The notes under the pieces: generated by a model
The model's database searches: none
What the model was told of the DNA's origin: nothing
What the model saw: the letters and a program-made list of their open reading frames with translations, nothing else
Made by a program: the position numbers and the translations under genes
Shown here: in pieces, positions 55,853 through 63,044 of the stretch
Position numbering within the stretch: position 1 is the stretch's first letter
How the letters are laid out: each line of letters opens with the position of its first letter
NCBI GenBank assembly: GCA_014860575.1
Contig: JACZJK010000016.1
Location: 1-64,000, forward strand
DNA length: 64,000 nucleotides
Source of the DNA: Bacteroidales bacterium
GTDB taxonomy: Bacteria; Bacteroidota; Bacteroidia; Bacteroidales; JAAYJT01
Reading direction: 5' to 3'

Positions 55853-56446
55853 TTATTTGCGCTTTACTTTGGCAATTGCGTCATTAAGTTCAGCATTGAT
55901 AGCGGTCACATTTTCAATAGCAGCATTCACTTTATCGCGTGCAGCCATGTATTTACCTTCAGCATACAAAGTGTTTGCTTCGGCAACGGCGCCTTCAATC
56001 ACTACCATTTCATTGCGGATTTCTTCAAGTACGGCAGCACCTTCTTTTCCTTTAGGTGCTTTGGTCATCAAATCTTTGTTTTCTGCAATCAGATTGTTGA
56101 TGACTGTGAATAACTCCTGTACTTCAACACCTACCTGTTCTTTTGCAACAGCGGCATTAGCTTTAACCTGGTCAGCAGTAACTGTGAGGTTAGTGAGCTG
56201 GGTAGTTTGTTCTTTGAAGTTTTTAAAGGTTTTTGAGTTTTCAGCCTCAATAGATGTCATGATGGCATTCATGTCATTCTGCAAGGCAGCATACTCAGTC
56301 GGTGCATAAACATCAGCCTCGGCAGCTTTTGCTGATTCAATGGCGAGATTGGCGGAATCAATTTGTTCCTGGGGAACTTTACCGCAGCCAGCTAATAATG
56401 CAAGCATCATTAAAGATGCAAATCCAAATAAAATTTTCCTTTTCAT
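55853..56446 (-). CDS. Helical lipoprotein with C-terminal lysine (Lpp-like candidate)
   Basis: The 197-aa protein has a classic lipobox (LMMLALLAGC, Cys21). The mature part is almost wholly helical, poor in proline, glycine and aromatics, with heptad-like regions (ENSKTFKNFKEQTTQLTNLTVTADQ; VINNLIAENKDLM), and it ends AIAKVKRK. The sequence pattern SANLAIESAKAAEADVYAP recurs in the adjacent transpeptidase. In E. coli the Braun lipoprotein is a helical outer-membrane lipoprotein whose C-terminal lysine is joined to peptidoglycan by YkuD enzymes; the two genes downstream are YkuD enzymes. A DUF4398-like assignment is possible. The Lpp-like role is inference. The ECF sigma gene is divergent, 170 bases away. 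Confidence 0.82.
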   Translation of the reverse strand: MKRKILFGFASLMMLALLAGCGKVPQEQIDSANLAIESAKAAEADVYAPTEYAALQNDMNAIMTSIEAENSKTFKNFKEQTTQLTNLTVTADQVKANAAVAKEQVGVEVQELFTVINNLIAENKDLMTKAPKGKEGAAVLEEIRNEMVVIEGAVAEANTLYAEGKYMAARDKVNAAIENVTAINAELNDAIAKVKRK

Positions 56447-56616
56447 TTTCTCAATTTAATTAATTGTTAGTTTGCTTTGTTTTATGCCTGGATTCAACAT
56501 GTACCCGGCACCACCCAAAGGATTTGTAACCATTTAGACGAGGCTCGAAGAAAAAGTAACAAATCTGAAACGTTATAAGACTAGCTTTTTTAATTTAGCA
56601 GCCTTAAAGAAAACTA

Positions 56617-57186
56617 ATGAACATTAAAGCTTATCAAAGCTTAAGCGATGAACAGCTTGTCAGCAAAATCATTTCCGATGATTTGCCCGATCTCTATGAA
56701 GTTATTTTCCACAGGTATAAGCATCGTGTACTTGAAAAATGCTATAGCCTTGTCAAGAATCGTGACCTCGCAGAAGAACTAACTGAAGATGTGCTTTCAA
56801 AAGTTTATGAGAAGCTGAGAAGCTTCAAAGGAAATTCCTCATTCGGTTCGTGGCTTTATTCCATAACCTATAACCATTGTATTGATTATTTGCGTGTGAA
56901 GAAAAAGTTGCATTACCCGGAATGGAACCGTCAAAACGAACTCCCCGAAATAATAGATGAAACCGAAGAAGATTTTACCGACCTGCATTTTGAGAAACTG
57001 AACAATGTGATGGATAAGCTTCATACGGAAGAAAAGGCGCTTCTCTTAATGAAATACCAGGACGATCTCTCCCTGAAGCAGATTTCAGAAGCATTGCGTT
57101 TGAGTGAAGGTGCGGTTAAAATGAGAATTAAACGTTCAAAAGCCCGGCTGCTGTACCTTTATAAAATGGAGTATGGTGGAATTTAA
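56617..57186 (+). CDS. ECF-type RNA polymerase sigma factor
   Basis: The 189-aa protein has sigma-70 region 2 (about 20-95: LYEVIFHRYKHRVLEKCYSLV, AEELTEDVLSKVYEKLRSF, FGSWLYSITYNHCIDYLR) and region 4 (about 125-180: EEKALLLMKYQDDLSLKQISEAL, LSEGAVKMRIKRSKARLL). No anti-sigma gene follows. The gene is divergent from the lipoprotein-L,D-transpeptidase operon, with a 170-base shared upstream region, so it may regulate that operon in envelope stress; this is position-based inference. The next gene begins 55 bases after its stop. Confidence 0.93.
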   Translation: MNIKAYQSLSDEQLVSKIISDDLPDLYEVIFHRYKHRVLEKCYSLVKNRDLAEELTEDVLSKVYEKLRSFKGNSSFGSWLYSITYNHCIDYLRVKKKLHYPEWNRQNELPEIIDETEEDFTDLHFEKLNNVMDKLHTEEKALLLMKYQDDLSLKQISEALRLSEGAVKMRIKRSKARLLYLYKMEYGGI

Positions 57187-57241
57187 GAACAATTGGTTAC
57201 TTTTTAGGTTATAAGCGTCTATTATATACAAAAAAAGCAAG

Positions 57242-57637
57242 GTGGACTTTTTCAGCAAAATATTCAAGGATAGCATAACGGGCCCATCGAGAAAAATCAG
57301 GCAAGGCTTTGCGATGAGGTACCCAGATGCCCGAAGTATTGAGTGGATCAATCAAAACGGTGTATTTGAAGCCATTTTCTATGAACATGATCTTGAAAAA
57401 ATAGCCCGCTTCGACCTTGAGGGTAATTTTTTGGAGGTTCGCACAAATCTTTCACCCGACGATATTCCTTCCACCGTTAAAGCCAACATTGATAGCGGGA
57501 TGGAAATCATGAACTGCATTGTTGCCGACAACAATGCCAGCATTTTCTACGAGCTTATTGTCAGAAACCAAAGCCTTATCAGATTTCTCATCATCGTTGA
57601 CGAAAGCGGTACTATCATTAGAAATGAGAAATTATAG
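57242..57637 (+). CDS. PepSY-like (DUF2874-type) small protein with GTG start
   Basis: The 131-aa protein starts with GTG; the next methionine is at residue 25, inside the first conserved segment, so GTG is preferred. The pattern AMRYPDARSIEWINQNGVFEAIFYEHDLEKIARFDLEGNFLEVRTNLSPDDIP matches PepSY-like domains (YP-x-A-x-x-x-x-W, xxFxxxG). No signal peptide is present, unlike most family members, so it is probably cytoplasmic. It lies behind the sigma factor gene and may be co-transcribed. Function is unknown. It ends five bases before the stop of a convergent gene. Confidence 0.72.
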   Translation: MDFFSKIFKDSITGPSRKIRQGFAMRYPDARSIEWINQNGVFEAIFYEHDLEKIARFDLEGNFLEVRTNLSPDDIPSTVKANIDSGMEIMNCIVADNNASIFYELIVRNQSLIRFLIIVDESGTIIRNEKL

Positions 57638-57642
57638 AATGG

Positions 57643-58110
57643 CTACTCCATTTCTATGCTTTCAATATCGGGGTTCAGATTTTTTACAATATCAATTACT
57701 TTCCCCTCACTGAAGATCAGCACACGGAACAATTTACCGTTTTCGTCATAAAGTTTCCATTTCCCGTCCCAATAATACCTGAGTTGTGCCGGATCATCAA
57801 GCAACAATTTCGACCAGCCCTTTTTCTCCAACTTACCGCTTGGGTAAAACCTAACTTCTCTTGCCCTGTTTTTGAAATGCCGGGTGCGGTTATATTTTCT
57901 TCCGTTCTCATGATAAGTGATCCAGCGGCCAACAGGTTTACCGTTTTTATATCTTCCTGCTGAATGAACGATTCCTTCAGCACGATCATAATAGTAGATG
58001 AAGCGGCCATGAGGCTGGTGGTTTTTGTTGTACTGGTTCGGAGTTCGCTTTTGAGCAGCAGTGGCAACCCCAAGGCAAATGAGAACTACAAATATTATTA
58101 CGCGTTTCAT
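57643..58110 (-). CDS. Exported MORN-repeat-like protein
   Basis: The 155-aa protein has a signal peptide (MKRVIIFVVLICLGVATAAQ) and three or four MORN-like (YwqK-type) repeats: PHGRFIYYYDRAEGIVHSAGRY, NGKPVGRWITYHENGRKYN and YYWDGKWKLYDENGKLFR. Such repeats form a beta-meander that often mediates binding at membranes. The 27-base gap to the TonB-like gene upstream on the same strand suggests co-transcription with the BlaI-BlaR1-TonB cluster. The specific role is unknown. Confidence 0.75.
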   Translation of the reverse strand: MKRVIIFVVLICLGVATAAQKRTPNQYNKNHQPHGRFIYYYDRAEGIVHSAGRYKNGKPVGRWITYHENGRKYNRTRHFKNRAREVRFYPSGKLEKKGWSKLLLDDPAQLRYYWDGKWKLYDENGKLFRVLIFSEGKVIDIVKNLNPDIESIEME

Positions 58111-58137
58111 TGGTGAACCAAATGCGGGAACAATAGT

Positions 58138-58689
58138 CTATTCCTTGTCTCCTAAAGCAAACTTGATCGGCATATTGAACATAACTCTCACATTTTCGCC
58201 TCTTTGTTTGCCAGGGTTCCATTTTGGCATATTTTCAACAACCCTGACTGCTTCCTCATCACAACCGCCTCCGATACCTCTAAGTATCCGAACATTTGCA
58301 ACAGACCCATCGGTTTCAATTACAAATGTTACGAAAACCGTTCCCTGAATACCTTTTATCCGGGCTTCTTCGGGATATGTGATGTTCTCTGAAATAAATC
58401 TGATACGGGCTTCATTACCTCCTTGAAATATTGGCGGTTCTTCAACAACAACAAAAACTTCTCCTTCCTTTTCTGGAACCGCTCTGATTACTTGATGTTC
58501 TTTGCCATCATCACCTTTAATTGTGTCAACACGAATGGAAGGTTCCTGCTTTGCATCTAAGTCTATTGTTTTTGGTTCCTGTGCCAGGCAGATTATGCTG
58601 AGTGATGCCCATCCAATAATTAATGCAACAAAATAGGTTGCAATCAGCCGTAGTGTTACGAATTGTATGTTGTTTGTTTTTGTGGTCAT
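58138..58689 (-). CDS. TonB C-terminal-domain protein, paralogue of the BlaR1-like C-terminus
   Basis: The 183-aa protein has one membrane helix (LIATYFVALIIGWASLSIICL, about 14-36), a linker and a TonB C-terminal domain (about 90-178): TYPEEARIKGIQGTVFVTFV and LRGIGGGCDEEAVRVVENMP. Its whole length resembles residues 284-457 of the adjacent M56 protein, starting from the same MTxKTNN...FxL segment, so it looks like a tandem copy of that gene's 3' part. It could energise outer-membrane transport or act in the BlaR1 signalling complex. Prolines of a typical TonB periplasm-spanning linker are few. It lies 48 bases after the M56 gene. Confidence 0.82.
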   Translation of the reverse strand: MTTKTNNIQFVTLRLIATYFVALIIGWASLSIICLAQEPKTIDLDAKQEPSIRVDTIKGDDGKEHQVIRAVPEKEGEVFVVVEEPPIFQGGNEARIRFISENITYPEEARIKGIQGTVFVTFVIETDGSVANVRILRGIGGGCDEEAVRVVENMPKWNPGKQRGENVRVMFNMPIKFALGDKE

Positions 58690-58737
58690 AATAAATCAAG
58701 TGTTAAATTGTATTAGAAACTGGATTGATTGTTTCAC

Positions 58738-60111
58738 TTATTCCAGTACAAACCGGATTGGCATATTGAATTGCACCCGCACAGCCTGGCCTCTTTGTTT
58801 TCCGGGTATCCATTTGGGCATGCTTTCGATTACCCTTACAGCTTCCTCATCACAGCCACCACCTATGCCTCTCAATATTTTTACATCCGAAACAGAACCA
58901 TCGGCTTCAACAACAAATGTTACGAATACTGTTCCCTGTATTCCTTTTGCCCTGGCTTCTTCGGGATATTTGATGTTTTCCGAAATATATTTGATCCTGG
59001 CCTCATCACCTCCGTTGAAGCTGGGCGGTTCTTCAACAACTATAAATATCTCTTCAGAAATATCAGTTGGTGTTTGCTGTTCAACTTCGATCTGTTCTGA
59101 TGGAACCTCTATGGTTTCCTGTTCAGTTGTTTCTGTTTCGGCTTTTTGGGTTCCTGTCTGGCAGGCGCTGATAAATACACCAAAGCTCACCGTTGTTACA
59201 GCAACTATGGCTAAAGCAAGCCTGAAAGTTGCCGGTTTTCTGTTGTTTGTTTTTGTCATCATGGTAAATCTGTTTTTAAGTGTTGAATGTTTCATGTTAT
59301 TGGATAATATTCCGGCAGTAACCGGACCGGCCAGCATGGCCAGTAGTCGTTGATATTCAGCTATTGCATAACCCGATTGTATGGTTCCTTTATCGGCCAG
59401 GTATTCGTGCATATCGCGAACGGCGCTGCGATATGCCCAGGCAGCCGGATTGAACCATTGAAATACAATCAGTAGTTCGGCCAGCAGCAAGTCAATGAAA
59501 TGAAACTGGCGGATATGTGTCAATTCATGTGCGATGATGCTTTCGGCATGACGGCTTTCATAGTCTTTGCGGCTCATTACTATTCGTCCGAACCAGGAAA
59601 ACGGCAAAACGTCCTGCTTAAGCAATATGATTCTTCCCCGATCCGATCCTGTCATCCTGAACGAAGTGAAGTATCTAAAAAAGCGATTAAAAGATGTTTC
59701 GCGCTGCTCAACATGACAAGATCCGGGAAATGTATTTACTTTTTCTCCTTTTCGTAGCAAGATCATCAAACGAAGGTTCGAGTACAAAAAGAAAATGAAT
59801 AAGAAAAGGGCGGGAACCAGGTAGATGTAAAACCCCAGGTTCCACCAATTAAATGTTTCGGCGCTTTCTGTATGAACCGCATAAGGAATAATTGTTGCCA
59901 TGTCGAGGTTGACAACAAATGCTATTTCAGCAGGACTTTCAATCAGGCGTCGCCAGGGCAGGGGAATAAGCAAAGCCATAAGCATGGTAATGATCAGGTA
60001 TGCCCGGCCTGCATTCAGCAAAGCAAGGCGGTTAAGCAGCAAGCGGTAAATGCTGTAAAACAGCATCAGCGACAAGGCTGAAAGGATCAGCCGGTAAATA
60101 AGATCATTCAT
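58738..60111 (-). CDS. BlaR1-like M56 metallopeptidase fused to a TonB C-terminal domain
   Basis: The 457-aa protein has three N-terminal membrane helices (about 5-25, 35-52, 90-115), a zinc-peptidase domain with HELTHIRQF (H195, E196, H199) and a distal glutamate in DMHEYLAD (E235/236 region), and a fourth helix (about 299-315). A TonB C-terminal domain ends the protein (about 375-457; KYPEEARAKGIQGTVFVTFV). BlaR1 relatives cleave or release a BlaI-type repressor after sensing an envelope signal. Residues about 130-157 (SCHVEQRETSF...TSFRMTGSD) are encoded by an inserted palindromic repeat and are foreign to the family. The gene overlaps the BlaI gene by eight bases. There is no beta-lactam sensor domain, so another envelope signal is likely. 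Confidence 0.88.
   Translation of the reverse strand: MNDLIYRLILSALSLMLFYSIYRLLLNRLALLNAGRAYLIITMLMALLIPLPWRRLIESPAEIAFVVNLDMATIIPYAVHTESAETFNWWNLGFYIYLVPALFLFIFFLYSNLRLMILLRKGEKVNTFPGSCHVEQRETSFNRFFRYFTSFRMTGSDRGRIILLKQDVLPFSWFGRIVMSRKDYESRHAESIIAHELTHIRQFHFIDLLLAELLIVFQWFNPAAWAYRSAVRDMHEYLADKGTIQSGYAIAEYQRLLAMLAGPVTAGILSNNMKHSTLKNRFTMMTKTNNRKPATFRLALAIVAVTTVSFGVFISACQTGTQKAETETTEQETIEVPSEQIEVEQQTPTDISEEIFIVVEEPPSFNGGDEARIKYISENIKYPEEARAKGIQGTVFVTFVVEADGSVSDVKILRGIGGGCDEEAVRVIESMPKWIPGKQRGQAVRVQFNMPIRFVLE
59645..59723. repeat. Palindromic repeat inserted in frame within the BlaR1-like gene
   Basis: The imperfect 32-base arms begin GATCCTGTCATCCTGA on one side and, read from the other strand, GATCTTGTCATGTTGA; both end in a xxATCT box. 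The core matches the TCATCCTGA element in the gap at 33406-33543. The reading frame passes through it without a stop. Confidence 0.85.
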
Positions 60112-60490
60112 TGCCGTCGGGTTTTAATTTGTTGATTTCTGCATCCATTATGCTGCGGATTTCTTCAAGCTCTTCGAGGCTGAGGTTTTCCTCGTGTGTA
60201 AGGAAGGATGCCAGCGAAGGCACTGAATTGCCAAAATAACTGCCAAGCAGGTTAGTGATTCTCGAACGGGCGTATTGCTTTTTGCTCACCAGCGGAAAGT
60301 ATTCATGGGTTTTTCCATAAGCCTTATAACTTACGAATCCTTTTTTCTCCAGTATCCTGATGATGGTAGAAACTGTAGTGTAAGCAGGTTTGGGTTCAGG
60401 AAGTTGATCCAGGATATCGTTTACAAATCCTTTATCTATTTCCCACATTACCTGCATGATCTGCTCTTCGGCGCGGGTTAATTCTTTCAT
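60104..60490 (-). CDS. BlaI/MecI/CopY family transcriptional repressor
   Basis: The 128-aa protein has the winged-helix BlaI domain (LTRAEEQIMQVMWEIDKGFVNDIL, KPAYTTVSTIIRILEKKGFV, YKAYGKTHEYFPLVSKKQY) and a C-terminal dimerisation region. It represses its own operon until the M56 partner is activated. The start codon of the M56 gene lies inside its 3' end (eight-base overlap), so the two are translationally coupled. Two ACTAA-N4-TTAGT dyads around its promoter are the probable binding sites. Confidence 0.93.
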   Translation of the reverse strand: MKELTRAEEQIMQVMWEIDKGFVNDILDQLPEPKPAYTTVSTIIRILEKKGFVSYKAYGKTHEYFPLVSKKQYARSRITNLLGSYFGNSVPSLASFLTHEENLSLEELEEIRSIMDAEINKLKPDGNE

Positions 60491-60513
60491 TGAACTAAGG
60501 TTTTAATAGAATA

Positions 60514-60527
60514 ACTAATTTCTTAGT
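60514..60527. promoter_or_regulatory. Predicted BlaI operator, downstream copy
   Basis: ACTAATTTCTTAGT is a perfect 5+5 dyad with four-base spacer (ACTAA/TTAGT). It lies between the -7 box and the blaI start, near the expected transcription start. Confidence 0.7.
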
Positions 60528-60538
60528 CGTTTAGTATG

Positions 60539-60572
60539 CAAATGTACAACTAAAAGATTAGTTTTCGACAAA
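60539..60572 (-). promoter_or_regulatory. Promoter of the BlaI-BlaR1 operon
   Basis: On the minus strand TTTG (60572-60569) is followed after 22 bases by TACATTTG (60546-60539), an exact -7 box. It lies about 49 bases before ATG 60490 and is bracketed by two identical-type dyads. Confidence 0.75.
60549..60562. promoter_or_regulatory. Predicted BlaI operator, upstream copy
   Basis: ACTAAAAGATTAGT has the same ACTAA-N4-TTAGT form as the downstream site, extended by one base pair on each side. It lies between the -33 and -7 boxes, where a bound repressor would block polymerase. Centre-to-centre distance to the other site is 35 bases. Confidence 0.72.
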
Positions 60573-60580
60573 ATGTGTGA

Positions 60581-60643
60581 AAAAAATTGCCACGAATGCA
60601 CGAATAGTTTATTCATTGGCTTTCATTCGTGCATTCGTGGCAA
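60581..60643 (-). terminator. Palindrome acting as terminator, copy 1
   Basis: A perfect 19-base stem (60587-60605 and 60625-60643; TTGCCACGAATGCACGAAT type) with a 19-base loop is followed on the minus strand by TTTTTT (60586-60581). It ends the upstream exported-protein gene. A second copy lies at 61842-61905. Confidence 0.8.
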
Positions 60644-60663
60644 ATAAAAATTAATGCCTACCC

Positions 60664-60755
60664 TCACCCCATTCCCCAAACAAATCTTTTTCTCAGAATC
60701 ATATACTTAGCAAACTGCCCGGTTGCGATTCCGGCAAAAGAATATTGCCTGGTTT
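60664..60755 (-). pseudogene. Decayed copy of the mnmA 3' end, copy 1
   Basis: Directly behind the stop of the exported-protein gene, the minus strand reads AGIATGQF, then loses the frame, then RKRFVWGMG. It aligns with the MnmA end ([26 protein letters not shown]) and with the better-preserved copy at 61925-62008. Nucleotide identity is clear in blocks such as CCCAAACAAATCTTTT and CTGCCCGG. Confidence 0.75.
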
Positions 60756-61718
60756 TCATCGGATAGGCAGTTTTGTGAAATCCTTATCGAACCGCAATAA
60801 CCGGTCAGGCACATCTTTTCCCAGCAAGCTCTTAAGTTTGACACCCTCATCGGTGATCCCCTTAAACATGCTTATACATTTGCTTTTTTGATCAACCGAA
60901 GTAGTATAAACCATGTTATTCACCAGGTCGTAACACCTTAAGAAACCTTGTCCTGATGGCCCGTATGGGTCATCTTGATTTCTAATGTCTAGCATAATGC
61001 AGATATAATTGCCATCAATTTTCCCATACCCACCGGAAAAATTCTCATCATTAGTATTTACAGTTATAATCGTTTGGTTATTCTTAATATCAATTATTTT
61101 ATAAAGGGATAGTATCCCATCCGAGACTTTGACTGACTGCATCCAACCCCATACTAGATAATAATTGCCGTCATCGGTTATATAGATATCTTCAATGTTA
61201 AGGGCTTCAGAGTAAAAAGAATTATGTATCTTGCCCTCAACGTCATAGACCACAACTTGTGAAGCATGGTCAGTGAAATCATTATCACTGTAAACATACA
61301 AGGTGAGTCTGTTGTAGATAGCTATGAATTGTCCGTTGGTTGATACACGAGCTCCGTGGAATGCTAAGGCCTCGCCCGGATACTTGGAAATATTAGCAGG
61401 CCCGTAAGCAATCAAGCCGGGTATTTCATCTTTTGTTAAGGAATCAATGTTATTGAATTTGTATGTTTTTACAGAGTAATTTCCTGTTTCGATTGTATCA
61501 TAAGGTAGATTCCAGTAAGGGTTGCGTTCGTGCAGGTAAAAAGAGTCTGTTACTTCATTGCTGAGAGTATCAATAAAAAGTACTTTACAGTTTTCAGCAT
61601 TGTGATCGTCCATCTCATACCTGATAATATGCTGGGCATTCAGGCTGGAAACAGACAGCAATAAAGTAAAAATGAAGAGTAAAATTCTTTTGTTACTTTT
61701 TTGTTTTCTCATTTTCAT
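60756..61718 (-). CDS. Exported protein of unknown function, beta-propeller-like, paralogue 1
   Basis: The 320-aa protein has a signal peptide (RILLFIFTLLLSVSSLNAQ). It shares order and spacing with the next gene: RYEMDDHNAENCKVLFIDTLSNEV, then NPYWNLPYDTI, internal strands with GQFIAIYNRLTLYVYSD and DDGNYYLVWG, and a final TDEG...LLRFDKDF. Repeated strand blocks ending in aspartate turns suggest a small beta-propeller. I do not recognise a family. Genes of this kind and mnmA-derived DNA alternate here, which points to duplication. It is followed by a terminator palindrome. Confidence 0.75.
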   Translation of the reverse strand: MKMRKQKSNKRILLFIFTLLLSVSSLNAQHIIRYEMDDHNAENCKVLFIDTLSNEVTDSFYLHERNPYWNLPYDTIETGNYSVKTYKFNNIDSLTKDEIPGLIAYGPANISKYPGEALAFHGARVSTNGQFIAIYNRLTLYVYSDNDFTDHASQVVVYDVEGKIHNSFYSEALNIEDIYITDDGNYYLVWGWMQSVKVSDGILSLYKIIDIKNNQTIITVNTNDENFSGGYGKIDGNYICIMLDIRNQDDPYGPSGQGFLRCYDLVNNMVYTTSVDQKSKCISMFKGITDEGVKLKSLLGKDVPDRLLRFDKDFTKLPIR

Positions 61719-61841
61719 GGGTATAATGCTGGTTGTGAAAAGCTTTAAATATTGTGTGGGGAAAGGCCTTAGCGCTGCAAGAATTATGCCTGCTTAGCCA
61801 ATCACTTCGCCTCACAAACAAATCTTTTTCAAAAACAGAAG

Positions 61842-61905
61842 AAAAAAATTGCCACGAATGCACGAATAATTTATTCGTTGGTTTTCATTCGTGCATTCGT
61901 GGCAA
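61842..61905 (-). terminator. Palindrome acting as terminator, copy 2
   Basis: The same 19-base perfect stem as the copy at 60587-60643 occurs here (61849-61867 and 61887-61905), and the minus strand continues into a T-run (61848-61842). Stem sequences of both copies are identical; loops differ at a few positions. Confidence 0.8.
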
Positions 61906-61924
61906 ATAAAATAATGTAGTTTAC

Positions 61925-62008
61925 CCAATTACCCCGCTTCCCAAACAAATCTTTTGCTCCACATCTTACACCACACCAAACTGCCCGGCTACGATTCCGG
62001 CAAAAGAA
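61925..62008 (-). pseudogene. Decayed copy of the mnmA 3' end, copy 2
   Basis: The minus strand translates as AGIVAGQFGVV[22 protein letters not shown], which matches the MnmA C-terminus [26 protein letters not shown] at about 22 of 26 positions. One TAA interrupts it. It has no upstream part of the gene. Confidence 0.88.
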
Positions 62009-62027
62009 TATTGCCTGGTTTTCATCG

Positions 62028-62051
62028 GATAGCCTGTTTTGTGAATTTAAA
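62028..62051 (-). pseudogene. Remnant of a third exported-protein paralogue (last codons)
   Basis: The minus strand ends KFTKQAIR-stop, matching the last residues DFTKLPIR-stop of the gene at 60756-61718, and the shared sequence continues past the stop for about 35 bases into the mnmA-like tail. Nothing further upstream is recognisable. Confidence 0.65.
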
Positions 62052-62135
62052 AAATGTACATTTTTTACAGCAGTTTCAGCTCGCACGGTAATGATTTTGC
62101 GTCTTGCTGAAGCAGGTATAAGAACCTGGAATTTC

Positions 62136-63044
62136 TCATTCTAATTCTTCTCTATCAAAATCCGGGTCAAAGCGCAATAAATACGTGTTAGTATCATTTC
62201 TGGAATCATTACCAATTAACAATCCCTCATCAGTAACCTCTTTAAACTTATCTAGTTCATTTCTTGAAAAAGTTTTGGAGAATTGTATCCGGTTTTCAGG
62301 CATCACTACAATAAAAGTACGTTTCTGATAATCCTCCAATGTAAGATAACTAGTTATAAACTTATTATTGACAGCGGCAATTTCCATCATTCCTTGTCCT
62401 TGTACTTCTCTGTCAATAACTATTTCATCATTTTGTACATTTATGATACGATATCCTGTTTTTGACATCTCAGTTTCATCTTCATTCAAACCAGTTCCAT
62501 AAACATAGCCAAAATATTTACCATTATTTGTAATGCAAGGCTGCAAAATCTCTGTATCACTACTTTTTATCGTTCGAATAAGCTCACCCTTTGCATTGTA
62601 AATATTCAGAATTGCAGCGTGTCCTAAACGTCTATTATCTGAGAAAAGATTTAAGTAGTGAATAACAATTATATATTGGTTGTTTTGTGAAAGTTCAAGT
62701 GTTGAATATGTTCTGCCTGATTTAAGAAAACAATCAGGTGATAAATCATAAGAAAACAAGCCTAGTGCTTCTTTTTCTGGGAACTCTACTGATTGCAAAT
62801 TGAAAACCTTTCTTTTACCTAAACCTTCGGGTTTTACCTCCTGATAAGGCAAATTCCAATAAGGGCTATATTCCACCAGGGTAAACGACCGTACTACCTC
62901 ATTCTTTACAGTATCAACAAAGGAAACGATGCAGGAGTCGGGGTCGTGGGGATGGAAATTGTATTTTACAGTGTATTGGCCGATTAATTGAGTTGGGATG
63001 ATGAAGATCGCCAAAATGATGAATATGACAACTTGCTTTCTCAT
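62136..63044 (-). CDS. Exported protein of unknown function, beta-propeller-like, paralogue 2
   Basis: The 302-aa protein has a signal peptide (VVIFIILAIFIIPTQLIGQ). It parallels the gene at 60756-61718: KYNFHPHDPDSCIVSFVDTVKNEVV, YSPYWNLPYQEV, NNQYIIVIHYLNLF, NNGKYFGYVYGTG, and TDEGLLIG...YLLRFDPDFD at the end. No family is recognised. It sits 78 bases behind mnmA on the same strand and may be partly co-transcribed with it. The C-terminal tail (REELE) differs from the other copy. Confidence 0.75.
   Translation of the reverse strand: MRKQVVIFIILAIFIIPTQLIGQYTVKYNFHPHDPDSCIVSFVDTVKNEVVRSFTLVEYSPYWNLPYQEVKPEGLGKRKVFNLQSVEFPEKEALGLFSYDLSPDCFLKSGRTYSTLELSQNNQYIIVIHYLNLFSDNRRLGHAAILNIYNAKGELIRTIKSSDTEILQPCITNNGKYFGYVYGTGLNEDETEMSKTGYRIINVQNDEIVIDREVQGQGMMEIAAVNNKFITSYLTLEDYQKRTFIVVMPENRIQFSKTFSRNELDKFKEVTDEGLLIGNDSRNDTNTYLLRFDPDFDREELE

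Larger units (their letters stand above)
61719..62135. other. Gap made of repeat, palindrome and gene remnants
   Basis: Between the two paralogues lie, from right to left, a remnant of a third paralogue's last codons (about 62028-62051), an mnmA-tail remnant (61925-62008), a terminator palindrome (61842-61905), and a short piece (61776-61835) matching the junction 63102-63160 behind the real mnmA. No intact gene is present. Confidence 0.7.

Noticed and set aside
58667-59353. Open frame of 228 codons on the plus strand
   Set aside because: It is antisense to the TonB and M56 genes, whose motifs are unmistakable; the translated product is low in complexity and unrecognisable.
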